64,000 bases of DNA from positions 62,001 to 126,000 of the forward strand of contig NZ_MBTG01000073.1 of assembly GCF_002027705.1 (NCBI RefSeq), given 5' to 3'. The position numbers were made by a program, and so were the translations under genes. Below, in pieces: positions 42,812 through 52,034 of the stretch. How positions within the stretch are numbered: position 1 is the first letter of the stretch; every line of letters starts with the position of its first letter. This stretch comes from Paenibacillus ferrarius. Its GTDB lineage: Bacteria; Bacillota; Bacilli; Paenibacillales; NBRC-103111. The notes beneath the pieces are model-generated. The model made no database searches. It had not been told where the DNA came from and saw nothing but the letters and a program-made list of their open reading frames with translations.

Positions 42812-44201
42812 TGATGATAAATTAGTTCGAAAGGGCCTTATATCGGCAATGCCATGGCAGAATTTCGATATGGAGGTTGTCGGGGAAGCAAGCAATGGCG
42901 AAAAGGCATTGGAATTTTTACAATCTAATACGGTTGATTTGCTGCTTACTGACCTTGCAATGCCTGTTATGTCGGGCATTGAATTAATAAAGAGGGTCCG
43001 TAAAGAGTTCACTCATATCTATATTGTTGTATTGACGCTCCATCAGGATTTTGAATACATCCAAGAGGCGCTTAGATTAGGAGCGATTGATTACATTGCT
43101 AAGGTTCAGCTCGAAAAGGAGCGCTTTGAGGAAGTGCTTGAAAGAATCTACAACCGGATTGCTCAAGAACAAAAACGAGCTGCAAATCTAAATGAGGTTT
43201 ATACAAGTGATCAAGGTTATGCATTGCTCTCATTAAATAATGATGTTGGAGACTATTGGGTAGAGGAGTGGTGCGAACACGCGAATCAATTGATGATTGA
43301 AGTGGACAGCAACCTTTGGCTTTGGACACAACCAGTGGAGCAGTCTAGCGAATTATGGTTAGAAAGGCTTGCACACGAGGTCAACACTAAATCGGGATGG
43401 GCGCTGATAAAGCTGATTGGTCTCTACGGCAGGCCCCATAAAGATGTTCATCGTTGGTTAAGAGAATATAGAGAGAAGGATTTCTTTTACGATTATGATT
43501 TAGATTCCAGCATGGGGTCGATTTTGTTGCAAGAATGGGGCTGTCTCAGGCAAGTACAGTCTGAAAAAAGTATAAATGATCTGAAAGAGCAATGGTCGTC
43601 TTACGAATGGATCTATCAGGACAGTTTATTTAAGCAGCATATCGATGCTTTAAAGATGATGCGGTTACCTCAGGCGAAGCTTTTCGGGTTGCTGTATACG
43701 TTAATCGATAAATGGAACCTATTATTTTATCCTGTAAGCTTAGTAAAAATTCAACTGCTGGATTCATTTGATTTTTGGTATCAAGTCGATGAATGGCTTA
43801 TAAACACACGGAATATGATCCGTAACGCTATGGACAAACCTACCTTTTCGCAAGAGGTTATGGAGAGTATTGTTAAAGCTGTGTATATAGCTCAGGAAGA
43901 GATGAATCAACAGATTACAGCGGTAAACATTGCGAAAAGAGTCAATATGAGTCGAAGCTACTTCAGTCAATGCTTTAAAGAAATTGTTGGTATGAATTTT
44001 AGTGACTATTTACGTCAGGTTCGTATCGAAAAAGCAAAGATGTTTCTGCTCTACACCAACAAAACAATACTTTGGATTGCAGAAAACGTTGGGTATATGG
44101 ATGAAAAGTATTTTAGCCGCACCTTTCGTGAGCAAACGGACATGCTTCCGAGCAAATATCGGCAAACTCTGGGTACAGGTAGAGAAATGTCCGATAAATA
44201 G
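42789..44201 (+). CDS. Response regulator with AraC DNA-binding domain, YesN family
   Basis: A 470-residue regulator. The receiver domain (1-120) has the acidic pocket VDDDK, the phospho-Asp in LLLTDLAMPVMSG and the lysine in YIAKVQ. A roughly 240-residue middle region of unknown fold follows. A C-terminal AraC helix-turn-helix pair (about 360-465) contains NIAKRVNMSRSYFSQCFKEIVGMNFSDYL and VGYMDEKYFSRTFREQTDMLPSKYR. Its partner is the overlapping YesM-like kinase. The binding-protein gene 158 bases downstream is the likely target. Confidence 0.93.
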   Translation: MIKVMVVDDDKLVRKGLISAMPWQNFDMEVVGEASNGEKALEFLQSNTVDLLLTDLAMPVMSGIELIKRVRKEFTHIYIVVLTLHQDFEYIQEALRLGAIDYIAKVQLEKERFEEVLERIYNRIAQEQKRAANLNEVYTSDQGYALLSLNNDVGDYWVEEWCEHANQLMIEVDSNLWLWTQPVEQSSELWLERLAHEVNTKSGWALIKLIGLYGRPHKDVHRWLREYREKDFFYDYDLDSSMGSILLQEWGCLRQVQSEKSINDLKEQWSSYEWIYQDSLFKQHIDALKMMRLPQAKLFGLLYTLIDKWNLLFYPVSLVKIQLLDSFDFWYQVDEWLINTRNMIRNAMDKPTFSQEVMESIVKAVYIAQEEMNQQITAVNIAKRVNMSRSYFSQCFKEIVGMNFSDYLRQVRIEKAKMFLLYTNKTILWIAENVGYMDEKYFSRTFREQTDMLPSKYRQTLGTGREMSDK

Positions 44202-44228
44202 GGGGGCAAAAGTGGATAGCTGAAAAAA

Positions 44229-44302
44229 GAGTCGCAAAACCTTGCTAATCGTCGGTCATTTGGCTCTCTAAACAGGCAACCGTCGCCTATCCTAGCTAAA
44301 TG
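44229..44302 (+). ncRNA. Structured leader RNA candidate upstream of the binding-protein gene
   Basis: CATTTGGCT (44257-44265) pairs with AGCTAAATG (44294-44302) over 9 pairs with one G-U. Inside it AGGC/GCCT closes a 7-base AACCGTC loop. A second small hairpin GCAA-AACC-TTGC precedes it. The element fills the leader between the YesN-like gene and the lipoprotein gene. It matches no riboswitch class I know and has no T-run, so it is not a simple terminator. Confidence 0.4.
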
Positions 44303-44359
44303 CCTTTGTGTGATACCCTTTAGATGTGGATTAATTTAAAAGAGAAAGAAGGGGCACGC

Positions 44360-46054
44360 ATGAGCAAGTCTAAAAAAGGTATTCAGATTTTACTTGCAGG
44401 AATGATCATTGTATTAACCGCATGTAGTCAATCAAACTCTTCCAAAGAATCACCGAATTCTTCAACGGCGGCAGTGCACAAAGCTGCGGATCCATTTGGG
44501 AAATCCGAGAAACCAATCACGCTTAAAATTGGAAAAGAAGTTGATGCGTCGGATAAAAGCTTACCAGCCGGCGATTCTCCCGAGAATAACCAGTATACGC
44601 GTTATGTGAAAGAAAACTTGAACATTGATACGAAGATTGTTTGGCAGGCCGCTGGAGGAAAAGATTACGAACAAAAGGTGAATTTATCCATTGCGAGTAA
44701 CGACTTGCCTGATGCGTTGGTGGTGAAGGAGACGCAGTTCAGACAAATGGTAAAAAGCGGCCAGCTTGAGGACTTAACCGATGTTTATAATAAATACGCT
44801 TCGCCAACCATTAAAGGCATTATTGAAACAACGAATGGGCTTGCACTCAAATCAGTTACAGTTGATGGGAAAATGTATGCCTTGCCAAATGTAACACCGG
44901 AATCAGATATGGTACATTACATGTGGATTCGCAAGGATTGGTTAGATAAGCTAGGCCTACAGCCTCCTAAGACGATGGATGAGTTGGAAAAGGTAGCCAA
45001 AGCCTTCGTGGAGCAGGATCCCGACGGTAATGGGAAGGCAGACACCATCGGTATTGCTGGTCCGCAACTAGGCGGAAAGCTCAATGCGGATTTTATTAAT
45101 CCGAATAGCAACAACTATGGGTTTGACCCCATTTTTGCTTCATTCCATTCTTATCCGGGATATTGGCTTAAGGGCTCTAATGGCAAAGCAACGTACGGTT
45201 CGATTCAGCCTGAAACGAAACAAGCGCTTTCCAAGCTGCGTGATTTCTATAGCAAAGGTTTAATCGATAAGGAAATGAGCATTCGCAAGGATGCACAGGA
45301 ATCAATCAAGAATGGAACAGCGGGCATCTATTTTGGTGTATGGTGGTCAGGTGGGTATGGTCCGTTAGCGGATGCGTTTAAGAATAATCCGAAGGCAAAC
45401 TGGCAGGCCTATACCGCACCACTTGATGTGAATGGCGAATTTACTCCGCATATGGGCAACCCATCGAACCAATATCTCGTTGTTCGGAAGGGATATGAGC
45501 ATCCTGAAGCGGCGATTCAAATGCAAAATCTCTTGTATCGAGATGAATCGAAATTTGACGTGAATGTTGCAATTGGCAATTATCCATTACGTCTGGTCTT
45601 TGCTTCGATGGATGTCATGGATGTTACCTATAAAATGTTGAAAGAGGTTTTGGCGGGCACTAAGAAGCCAGAAGACTTAAATCTTCCCGGATATAACCTA
45701 TTAAAATCGGACGCTGAAAATGTAAAGAAAGTGAAGTTGGAGCCTTACGACAATTATGATATCCAGTATTGGAACCCGAATGCGGATTTGGGAGTATGGA
45801 AACGAATGTATTCTACATTCGTCGGCATCTCTCCATTGCAAAAGCCTTATAAAAAAACATACAGCGTCACCTATTCGCAGACCAAGACCATGGAAAGCAG
45901 ATGGGCTGCACTGGATAAATTGGAAAAGGAAACATTTCTCAAAATTATCATGGGGGCTGCCCCATTAGATTCCTTCGATCAGTTTGTACTCGATTGGAAG
46001 AAGCAAGGCGGAGACCAAATTCTTGCAGAAATAGACGAAGTCGCAAAACCGTAA
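44360..46054 (+). CDS. Extracellular sugar-binding lipoprotein, LplA-like
   Basis: A 564-residue lipoprotein with a lipobox LTAC and a Ser/Asn-rich linker, as is usual for large Paenibacillus binding proteins. The fold signature is LKIGKEVDASDKSLPAGDSPENNQYTRYVKENLNIDTKI, then SNDLPDALVV and HYMWIRKDWLDKLGLQPPKTMDELEKVAKAF. A DPDGNGKADT loop may bind calcium. ATG 44360 has AAGGGG upstream; the frame extends to 44324 without a site there. It is followed by a hairpin, two permease genes and a DraG-like gene in the same direction. Confidence 0.9.
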   Translation: MSKSKKGIQILLAGMIIVLTACSQSNSSKESPNSSTAAVHKAADPFGKSEKPITLKIGKEVDASDKSLPAGDSPENNQYTRYVKENLNIDTKIVWQAAGGKDYEQKVNLSIASNDLPDALVVKETQFRQMVKSGQLEDLTDVYNKYASPTIKGIIETTNGLALKSVTVDGKMYALPNVTPESDMVHYMWIRKDWLDKLGLQPPKTMDELEKVAKAFVEQDPDGNGKADTIGIAGPQLGGKLNADFINPNSNNYGFDPIFASFHSYPGYWLKGSNGKATYGSIQPETKQALSKLRDFYSKGLIDKEMSIRKDAQESIKNGTAGIYFGVWWSGGYGPLADAFKNNPKANWQAYTAPLDVNGEFTPHMGNPSNQYLVVRKGYEHPEAAIQMQNLLYRDESKFDVNVAIGNYPLRLVFASMDVMDVTYKMLKEVLAGTKKPEDLNLPGYNLLKSDAENVKKVKLEPYDNYDIQYWNPNADLGVWKRMYSTFVGISPLQKPYKKTYSVTYSQTKTMESRWAALDKLEKETFLKIIMGAAPLDSFDQFVLDWKKQGGDQILAEIDEVAKP

Positions 46055-46062
46055 ATATCCCC

Positions 46063-46092
46063 AAAGGCGTCAGTGAAATCTGGCGCCTTTCT
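46063..46092 (+). terminator. Hairpin between binding protein and permease genes
   Basis: AAAGGCGTCAG/CTGGCGCCTTT stem (one T-G pair) with a 6-base loop and the tail CTCT. It occupies the same relative position as the hairpin at 15292. Partial termination or 3'-end protection would give excess binding protein over permease. Confidence 0.55.
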
Positions 46093-46123
46093 CTAAACAT
46101 GCGAGAATGGAAGTGATTACAGA

Positions 46124-47014
46124 ATGATAACTAAGGGTTATGCCAAGCATTACTATCTCATGCTCCTCCCTGGATTTATTTGGTTGACTCTATTCAGTAT
46201 CGTTCCTATGTTCGGAATCGTTATTGCTTTTCAGGACTTTAATCCTGGCTTAGGCATGTTTCACTCCGAGTGGGTTGGATTGGAAAACTTCAAGTATATG
46301 TTTACGCTTAATGATAGTAAGACGATTTTTTTTAACACGATTTTTATTGCTGTAATGAAAATTATCGCGAATATGGTCGTACCGCTTACCTTTGCCCTGT
46401 TGTTGAATGAATTACGTGTGACAATTTTAAAGAGATGGATTCAGACGATTGTTTATTTGCCCCATTTTTTATCTTGGGTTATTCTTTCGGGTATTCTTTT
46501 GGATATCTTTTCTTACAAAGGACCGGTTAACGGGATTTTGTCTGTGTTTGGTATAAGTCCTACTGTCTTTTTTGCCAGAGCAGATTTGTTTCCCTTCATT
46601 GTTGTTGGAAGCGATGCTTGGAAGGAGTTTGGATTTAACACGATTATTTTTTTGGCGGCTTTGACGGGCATCAATCCCTCTTTATATGAAGCGGCTGCGA
46701 TCGACGGTGCGTCGCGTTTGCAACAATTGCTAAATGTCACGCTGCCCGGAATTATTACAACGGTTATTTTGCTCTCTGTACTTAGTCTTGGCAATGTCTT
46801 GAATGCTGGATTCGATCAAATATTTAATCTTTATAACCCTCTTGTTTATTCAAGCGGTGATATTATTGACACCTGGGTATATCGAACCGGTTTATTGAAT
46901 TTACAGTATGGTTTGGCAACGGCCGTTGGACTGTTAAAATCTGTTATCAGTTTTACTTTGATCACAACGTCCTATTTCTTGGCTGCTAAATTTGCAAATT
47001 ATCGTATTTTTTAA
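46124..47014 (+). CDS. Sugar ABC transporter permease, LplB family
   Basis: A 296-residue permease with six predicted helices, starting YYLMLLPGFIWLTLFSIVPMFGIVIAFQDF. The EAA loop is SLYEAAAIDGASRLQQLLNVTLPGIITTVIL. It is the first channel subunit of the importer served by the lipoprotein at 44360. No ATPase gene is present in the operon, so a shared MsmX-type ATPase is expected. Confidence 0.92.
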   Translation: MITKGYAKHYYLMLLPGFIWLTLFSIVPMFGIVIAFQDFNPGLGMFHSEWVGLENFKYMFTLNDSKTIFFNTIFIAVMKIIANMVVPLTFALLLNELRVTILKRWIQTIVYLPHFLSWVILSGILLDIFSYKGPVNGILSVFGISPTVFFARADLFPFIVVGSDAWKEFGFNTIIFLAALTGINPSLYEAAAIDGASRLQQLLNVTLPGIITTVILLSVLSLGNVLNAGFDQIFNLYNPLVYSSGDIIDTWVYRTGLLNLQYGLATAVGLLKSVISFTLITTSYFLAAKFANYRIF

Positions 47015-47074
47015 TAGTAACCTCTGTGACAGTTACTTTTTGAATTGATGTTTAAATAAAGGAGCATTACAACT

Positions 47075-47959
47075 ATGGTTATAGAAAAAACATTTGGCTC
47101 CAAAGCATTTGATGTTTTGCTTGTCGTGCTTCTGGTTGGCATTGCGCTTTTGTGTATACTTCCTTTATGGTACACACTTGTGATTTCGTTAAGTGATAAT
47201 GCAGCAGCTTCCTCGGGTCGGGTTGGATTATGGCCGGTGGGGTTTAATTTGAGTTCATATAAAGAAATTATGGGCGACAGCAAGTTTTTTAATTCTTTTT
47301 GGGTTTCAATACAGCGTGTCGTGTTAGGATCCAGTCTTAATTTTGTAATTATCATTCTCATGGGCTATCCGTTATCCAAAAATGCGAAAGATTTGCCTTT
47401 TCGAAATGTACTCATGTGGATTTTGGTTTTTACTATGCTATTTAACGGCGGCTTGATCCCTTGGTATCAAACGGTCAAATCATTCGGACTAATCAATAAT
47501 ATTTGGGCGCTTGTGTTGGGAAACAGCGTTCCGGTTTTTAGTGTTATTCTCGTTATTAACTATTTTCGCAATCTGCCTAAGGAGTTAGAAGAGGCGGCGT
47601 TAGTGGATGGAGCGGGTCCATGGTACATGCTTGTGAACATTTATATACCACTGGCTGTTCCAGTGCTTGCTACGGTTACTTTATTCAGCATAGTTTATCA
47701 TTGGAATGAGTTTTTTAACGGTCTTGTGCTGATGTCCAGCGCCGATCATTATCCGCTGCAAACCTACATTCAACAATTGGTCGTAATCATTGATGCACAA
47801 ACCATGACAGCAGAACAAATTCAAAAGATGAGCGAGCTTTCCAACCAGACATTGAACGCAGCCAAAATCTTCATCGCAATGATTCCAGTTTTAGTCATTT
47901 ATCCGTTTTTGCAAAGGTTTTTTATCCATGGGATTACGTTAGGATCTGTTAAAGAGTAA
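47075..47959 (+). CDS. Sugar ABC transporter permease, YtcP/LplC family
   Basis: A 294-residue permease with six helices. The EAA loop is KELEEAALVDGAGPWYMLVNIYIPLAVPVLATV and the C-terminus reads YPFLQRFFIHGITLGSVKE, which is family-typical. AAAGGAG precedes ATG 47075. It is the heterodimer partner of the permease at 46124. Twenty bases further the DraG-like gene begins, so that protein is part of the same transcript. Confidence 0.92.
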   Translation: MVIEKTFGSKAFDVLLVVLLVGIALLCILPLWYTLVISLSDNAAASSGRVGLWPVGFNLSSYKEIMGDSKFFNSFWVSIQRVVLGSSLNFVIIILMGYPLSKNAKDLPFRNVLMWILVFTMLFNGGLIPWYQTVKSFGLINNIWALVLGNSVPVFSVILVINYFRNLPKELEEAALVDGAGPWYMLVNIYIPLAVPVLATVTLFSIVYHWNEFFNGLVLMSSADHYPLQTYIQQLVVIIDAQTMTAEQIQKMSELSNQTLNAAKIFIAMIPVLVIYPFLQRFFIHGITLGSVKE

Positions 47960-47979
47960 TCAAATAAAGGAGATACAGC

Positions 47980-49380
47980 ATGCTACCATCACTTACATTT
48001 CTTAAACGTCAATTGGAGGGAATTCTGCGCAATAAATTTGAGCAGGGACATCAAACCTCGGGTTACTTAGCCAAGCTGGAAGAGCTTCCCGCAAGCTATG
48101 ATGCCTATGTGGAATTCGCTCACAGCTTGGCTTCTATTCCAATGAGGGATAATTGGTCTTACTATGAACCTAATGATTTAGAGGAGATATGGCGGGAATG
48201 CGATCCGGCTCGACCTCTCGGACAGGTCGGAATCCTGAATCTGAAGGACAGCTCCAAGCGAGTAGAGACGGGATTCCTCGCTTCAGTTTGCGGTTCCATG
48301 TTGGGCAAGCCAATTGAGGTAAATCCCAGCCTGTCGGAATTGCGTCAAGCGCTAACTTCCGTAGGGGAATGGCCACTGAACGATTACATTTCTGATGAAA
48401 TCCTCCATGCATTGGATCGTCGTCATTGGTCTTGGTATGAGACGACCCGCGGGCGAATGCATTACGTGGCACCTGACGACGATATCAATTACACCATAAT
48501 GGGAATGATGGCGCTAGAGCAATTCGGCACTGGTTTTACAAAAAGAAATGTAAGAGACTTATGGATTAATCATATTCCGATAAGCACAACTTGGGGTCCA
48601 GAGAGGGCTATCCTGCTTCGATCGGGGATGAGCTATTTGGAGCATGATAGGGATATATTTAATCATTCTGAAATCGAGGGTTGGCCTGACTTCATGGTCC
48701 AGGATACAGAGCTATGCGGTGCGGCGATTCGCGCAGACGCTTACGGCTATGCCTGCCCTGGTCAACCAGCTCTTGCTGCTGAGCTGGCTTGGCGGGATGC
48801 AAGCTTTACACATCGCCGGACCGGTATCTACGCCACGATGTTCATTGCTGCTGCGATTGCTGTCGCGCATGTGCTGCGCGATCCGATAGAAATAATGAGT
48901 ACTGCCCTGCAATTCGTACCTAGACGGAGCCGATTCTACGAGATTACTCAGGATTGCCTGCAGATGGTCGCGAATGCAGACAATTGGCTGGCAGCTTATC
49001 AGAGCATTAACCTTAAGTATGCGAATTATTGCCATTGTCAGGTTTATCAGGAAATAGGCACCTTAATGAATACATTTCGATTTGCCGAGAATGTCGGAGA
49101 TGGGATTTGCAAGCAGGTGATGCAAGGCAACGATACAGATAGCTTTGGGGCAACAGCCGGTTCTCTGCTCGGGGTTTATTTCGGTTCTGGCAGCTTGGAA
49201 CCAAGATGGCTTGAGCCATTTCAGGACCGAATTTATACGGGGTTATCTTATTTTAATGAGCAAAAGCTTTCTCGTTTGGCTGAGCGGATGGGACGTTTGC
49301 CAGAGCTGCTACACATCGGCCAACATCGAATTCAACCCAGCGAACTCTATGTGAACGAGAACGTGGATTCCTGCCTTTGA
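47980..49380 (+). CDS. ADP-ribosylglycohydrolase (DraG/ARH) fold protein
   Basis: A 466-residue protein with the all-alpha ARH fold. The metal-site motifs are visible as PDDDINYT (about 163-170) and GNDTDSFGATAGSLLG (about 382-397), with GFLASVCGSMLGKPIE as the entry motif. The known enzymes cleave ADP-ribose from protein or small molecules using two divalent metals. This one is cytoplasmic and co-transcribed with a sugar importer, which suggests hydrolysis of an imported N- or O-glycosyl compound. AAAGGAG precedes ATG. The N-terminal 80 residues have no obvious family match. The substrate is unknown. Confidence 0.82.
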   Translation: MLPSLTFLKRQLEGILRNKFEQGHQTSGYLAKLEELPASYDAYVEFAHSLASIPMRDNWSYYEPNDLEEIWRECDPARPLGQVGILNLKDSSKRVETGFLASVCGSMLGKPIEVNPSLSELRQALTSVGEWPLNDYISDEILHALDRRHWSWYETTRGRMHYVAPDDDINYTIMGMMALEQFGTGFTKRNVRDLWINHIPISTTWGPERAILLRSGMSYLEHDRDIFNHSEIEGWPDFMVQDTELCGAAIRADAYGYACPGQPALAAELAWRDASFTHRRTGIYATMFIAAAIAVAHVLRDPIEIMSTALQFVPRRSRFYEITQDCLQMVANADNWLAAYQSINLKYANYCHCQVYQEIGTLMNTFRFAENVGDGICKQVMQGNDTDSFGATAGSLLGVYFGSGSLEPRWLEPFQDRIYTGLSYFNEQKLSRLAERMGRLPELLHIGQHRIQPSELYVNENVDSCL

Positions 49381-49387
49381 ATTTGAA

Positions 49388-49500
49388 TTTATCAAAAACC
49401 TGCTGCTGCAATTAAAATTACACGAAAAGGTGCCCTAGATGGTATTCCGAATAAATCTGAGATTGAGGCTTTCTTAACAACTACAAATTCAAAGAAGTAA
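49388..49500 (+). other. Short unassigned open stretch, possible gene remnant
   Basis: One frame reads AAAIKITRKGALDGIPNKSEIE and continues to a stop near 49500. It has no start codon with a ribosome binding site and no recognised homologue. It may be the 3' end of a decayed gene or chance. Confidence 0.2.
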
Positions 49501-49545
49501 TGATCTGGAACCCTATAGGCAGAAATTCACTTGTAACTTAAAAAT

Positions 49546-49573
49546 AACCGTCAGGAGGATCTGACGGTTTATT
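49546..49573 (+). terminator. Terminator after the DraG-like operon
   Basis: AACCGTCAG/CTGACGGTT, a 9-bp stem with a 6-base loop, followed by TATTTT. Confidence 0.75.
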
Positions 49574-49647
49574 TTCCGTAGTCAGGAGTATTCATCTACA
49601 GCAATTCGTTTTAGTTGGGATCAATGTAGTTTGGAAGGGGCAAATTT

Positions 49648-50514
49648 GTGGAAGTTTTCAATAAATTAGAAGAAGGCATACCTGTTGGTATAATCAAATG
49701 GACTCCTAATTCGTTACTAGAAACATTCCATTGGCATACTTCATTTGAAATTGGTTATTGTCTCTCCGGCAAAGGTTGGTTTTACTTTGGAGATAAAAAA
49801 TTTAGTGTGAATCCCGGTGATGTGTTTATCGTCAATCATATGGAACGGCACATTGCTCAGTCAGATCCTGAAAATCCGAGCCAGTACATATTTGTCTTTT
49901 TTAAAAAAGAGCTCATTGAAATTGAAAAAGAATTATTAATTCCATTCTTCTATAGTCCAAGAAAGTTTATTAATCAAATATCTTCCGAATTAGAGGCTGC
50001 CCAAGAAATCGGACGGATTATTTTAGCTGTAAATGAGGAGATGGAAAAGAAAAGAACAGCGTACCCTGGCATGATTCGTAGTTACATTCTGCAAATTTGT
50101 GTTCTACTTTCTAGACATTTCAAGAGTCATATATCGACGGGGGAATTTAACCAAGTGTTTGCGCTTTATTACAAATTAGCGCCTGTATTAACCTACATGC
50201 ATGAAAATTTTAGAGAACCTCTAGAACTCTCAGATGTCGCTAAGAAACTTGACCTTAGCTCTTCGCGGGTACGTCACTTATTTAAAGAGATTATGGGGGA
50301 AGGATTTAAGGATTATCTGCTCCATTTACGTGTGAATGAAGCAAGAAGATTACTGTTGAATACAAATTTATCCATTGTAGATATATGTTATCAATCAGGG
50401 TTTCAGAGTCACAACCCATTCTACCATGCATTTCAAAAAATTGTAGGGATGTCTCCTGGGGATTATAGGAAAGCAGCTATGAGAATAAATAGCCCTTTTT
50501 GTGAATCGGATTAA
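49648..50514 (+). CDS. AraC-family transcriptional regulator with cupin ligand domain
   Basis: A 288-residue regulator. The N-terminal cupin (about 10-95) contains FHWHTSFEIGYCLSGKGWFYFGDKKFSVNPGDVFIVNHMERH. The C-terminal AraC module (about 185-285) contains SDVAKKLDLSSSRVRHLFKEIMGEGFKDYLLHLRVNEARRLL and SGFQSHNPFYHAFQKIVGMSPGDYRK. The GTG start has GGAAGGGG upstream. It precedes and probably controls the UgpB/A/E-like importer operon 130 bases downstream, binding its sugar or phosphate ligand in the cupin. Confidence 0.92.
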   Translation: MEVFNKLEEGIPVGIIKWTPNSLLETFHWHTSFEIGYCLSGKGWFYFGDKKFSVNPGDVFIVNHMERHIAQSDPENPSQYIFVFFKKELIEIEKELLIPFFYSPRKFINQISSELEAAQEIGRIILAVNEEMEKKRTAYPGMIRSYILQICVLLSRHFKSHISTGEFNQVFALYYKLAPVLTYMHENFREPLELSDVAKKLDLSSSRVRHLFKEIMGEGFKDYLLHLRVNEARRLLLNTNLSIVDICYQSGFQSHNPFYHAFQKIVGMSPGDYRKAAMRINSPFCESD

Positions 50515-50645
50515 GTATTTAGTGAAGAAATTTCACCTATTTAGGATTATATTTTAAGTAGCTTAAAGGATATAAGTTATGTGAACTGCCATTCCCGATA
50601 AACGGGGAAGGTTTTATATACAATATGAAAAGGGAGGTTCTATGA

Positions 50646-52019
50646 ATGAAGAAACAGATGAAAACGATTTTGACAGTAGCCGTCTTAGCTATGGCATTAG
50701 CAGGTTGCAGTAGTGAACCGGCAGCTAACACTTCAGCGAAACCCAAAAGCACAGGGCCGGTAAGCTTGACATTTTGGCACGCCATGGGGGGCTCGAACGA
50801 AGAGGTTGTCAAAAAGATGGTCCAAAACTTTAATGAAACTGTCGGTAAGGAAAAAGGAATTACAATCACACCGGTGTTTCAAGGATCCTACGCTGATCTT
50901 CTGAAAAAAGTAAAAGCAGCCGTTCAGGCCAAGAACGAAAAGGACTTTCCGGATATCGTACAGATTCCTGCTTCGGACACCTCTTATATTAAAGATGTAC
51001 CGGCGGTCATCTGGGCTCAAGATTTGCTTGCCAAAGATCCTTCGTTCAAAGTCACAGACATAGAGCCGAATACTCTTGCTGGCTTTAGCTTTAAAGGTAA
51101 GCAAGTAGGCATCCCTTTTGCAAATTCTACGATTTTGCTCTATTACAATAAAAACTTGTTTAAAGAGGCAGGTCTGGACCCGACTAAGCCTCCGCAAACG
51201 ATAGACGAATTAGGAAAATACGCGGCACAAATGAGCAAGAAAAGTGGCAGTCAAGTTACCCAATGGGGCTTTTCCGTCACCCCCGATCAATATCAACTGT
51301 CAAGCTGGATTGGCATGCAGGGAGCCTATATTGGCAACAACAAAAACGGACGTGCCGATTATATGACGGCTGTTGAGTATGATACGAACGGAGCAATGAA
51401 ACGCTTTTTGTCAGAGTGGAAAAAAGCGGTAGACGCCGGAGGCATCCAGACGGGCACCGATGTCAAAGCAGATGAAGAGTTTGCAGCGGGAAAACTGGCT
51501 ATGTTCGTTACATCTACTGCAGCATTAAAAGGCACACTGGCTAAGGTCGCAGATAAATTTGAAGTCGGCACCGCATTCCTTCCCAAAGTGAACGAAACGG
51601 ACAAAGGGGGAGTCGCGGTCGGCGGTTCCGCACTGTATATTATGAACCGGGGAGATAAAGCGGCATCAGATGCTGCATGGGAATTCCTGAAATATGGAAT
51701 TACGCCGGAATCCCAATTTGTATGGCACACTGGAACCGGGTATTTCCCTGTAAACACCAAAACGTATGATCTGCCTCAAATGAAAGAGCATTTGACCAAA
51801 AATCCATTGTTTAAAACAGCAATCGAGCAGCTCCATGCGTCGTCTGCCGAAACTCAAGAGCCGATGGGACCGGTAAGCGCCGAGTTCAGCCAGGCTATGC
51901 GGGAGGAGACCTTAAACTACGTACAAGGCAAGAAAAACATAGATAAGGCGATCACGGATATGGCAAATGCAAGCAACAAAGCTTTGAAGGATTACAACCG
52001 GGCAAATAATATTAAATGA
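50646..52019 (+). CDS. Extracellular solute-binding lipoprotein, UgpB/MalE-like
   Basis: A 457-residue lipoprotein with lipobox LAGC. The fold signature is VSLTFWHAMGGSNEEVVKKMVQNFNE, close to glycerol-3-phosphate (UgpB) binding proteins, followed by FPDIVQIPASDTSYIKD and VGIPFANSTILLYYNKNLFKEAGLDPTKPPQTIDEL. GGGAGG precedes ATG 50646. The operon order is binding protein, phosphodiesterase, permease, permease, HAD phosphatase. This supports a phosphorylated or glycerophosphodiester cargo more than a plain sugar, by inference. Confidence 0.9.
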   Translation: MKKQMKTILTVAVLAMALAGCSSEPAANTSAKPKSTGPVSLTFWHAMGGSNEEVVKKMVQNFNETVGKEKGITITPVFQGSYADLLKKVKAAVQAKNEKDFPDIVQIPASDTSYIKDVPAVIWAQDLLAKDPSFKVTDIEPNTLAGFSFKGKQVGIPFANSTILLYYNKNLFKEAGLDPTKPPQTIDELGKYAAQMSKKSGSQVTQWGFSVTPDQYQLSSWIGMQGAYIGNNKNGRADYMTAVEYDTNGAMKRFLSEWKKAVDAGGIQTGTDVKADEEFAAGKLAMFVTSTAALKGTLAKVADKFEVGTAFLPKVNETDKGGVAVGGSALYIMNRGDKAASDAAWEFLKYGITPESQFVWHTGTGYFPVNTKTYDLPQMKEHLTKNPLFKTAIEQLHASSAETQEPMGPVSAEFSQAMREETLNYVQGKKNIDKAITDMANASNKALKDYNRANNIK

Positions 52020-52034
52020 TGCTGGGGGCTAACT

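Noticed and set aside
44220..44320. Known riboswitch (c-di-GMP-I, cobalamin, guanidine or ydaO type) in the lipoprotein leader
   Set aside because: GCAAAACC and the paired stems recall parts of c-di-GMP-I, but the conserved GGGACGCAAAGC core and receptor are missing, and the other classes do not fit. It is kept only as an unassigned structured leader.
49388..49500. Small gene after the DraG-like gene
   Set aside because: Open for about 35 codons only, no start codon with a ribosome site, no recognised family. Listed as a possible remnant only.
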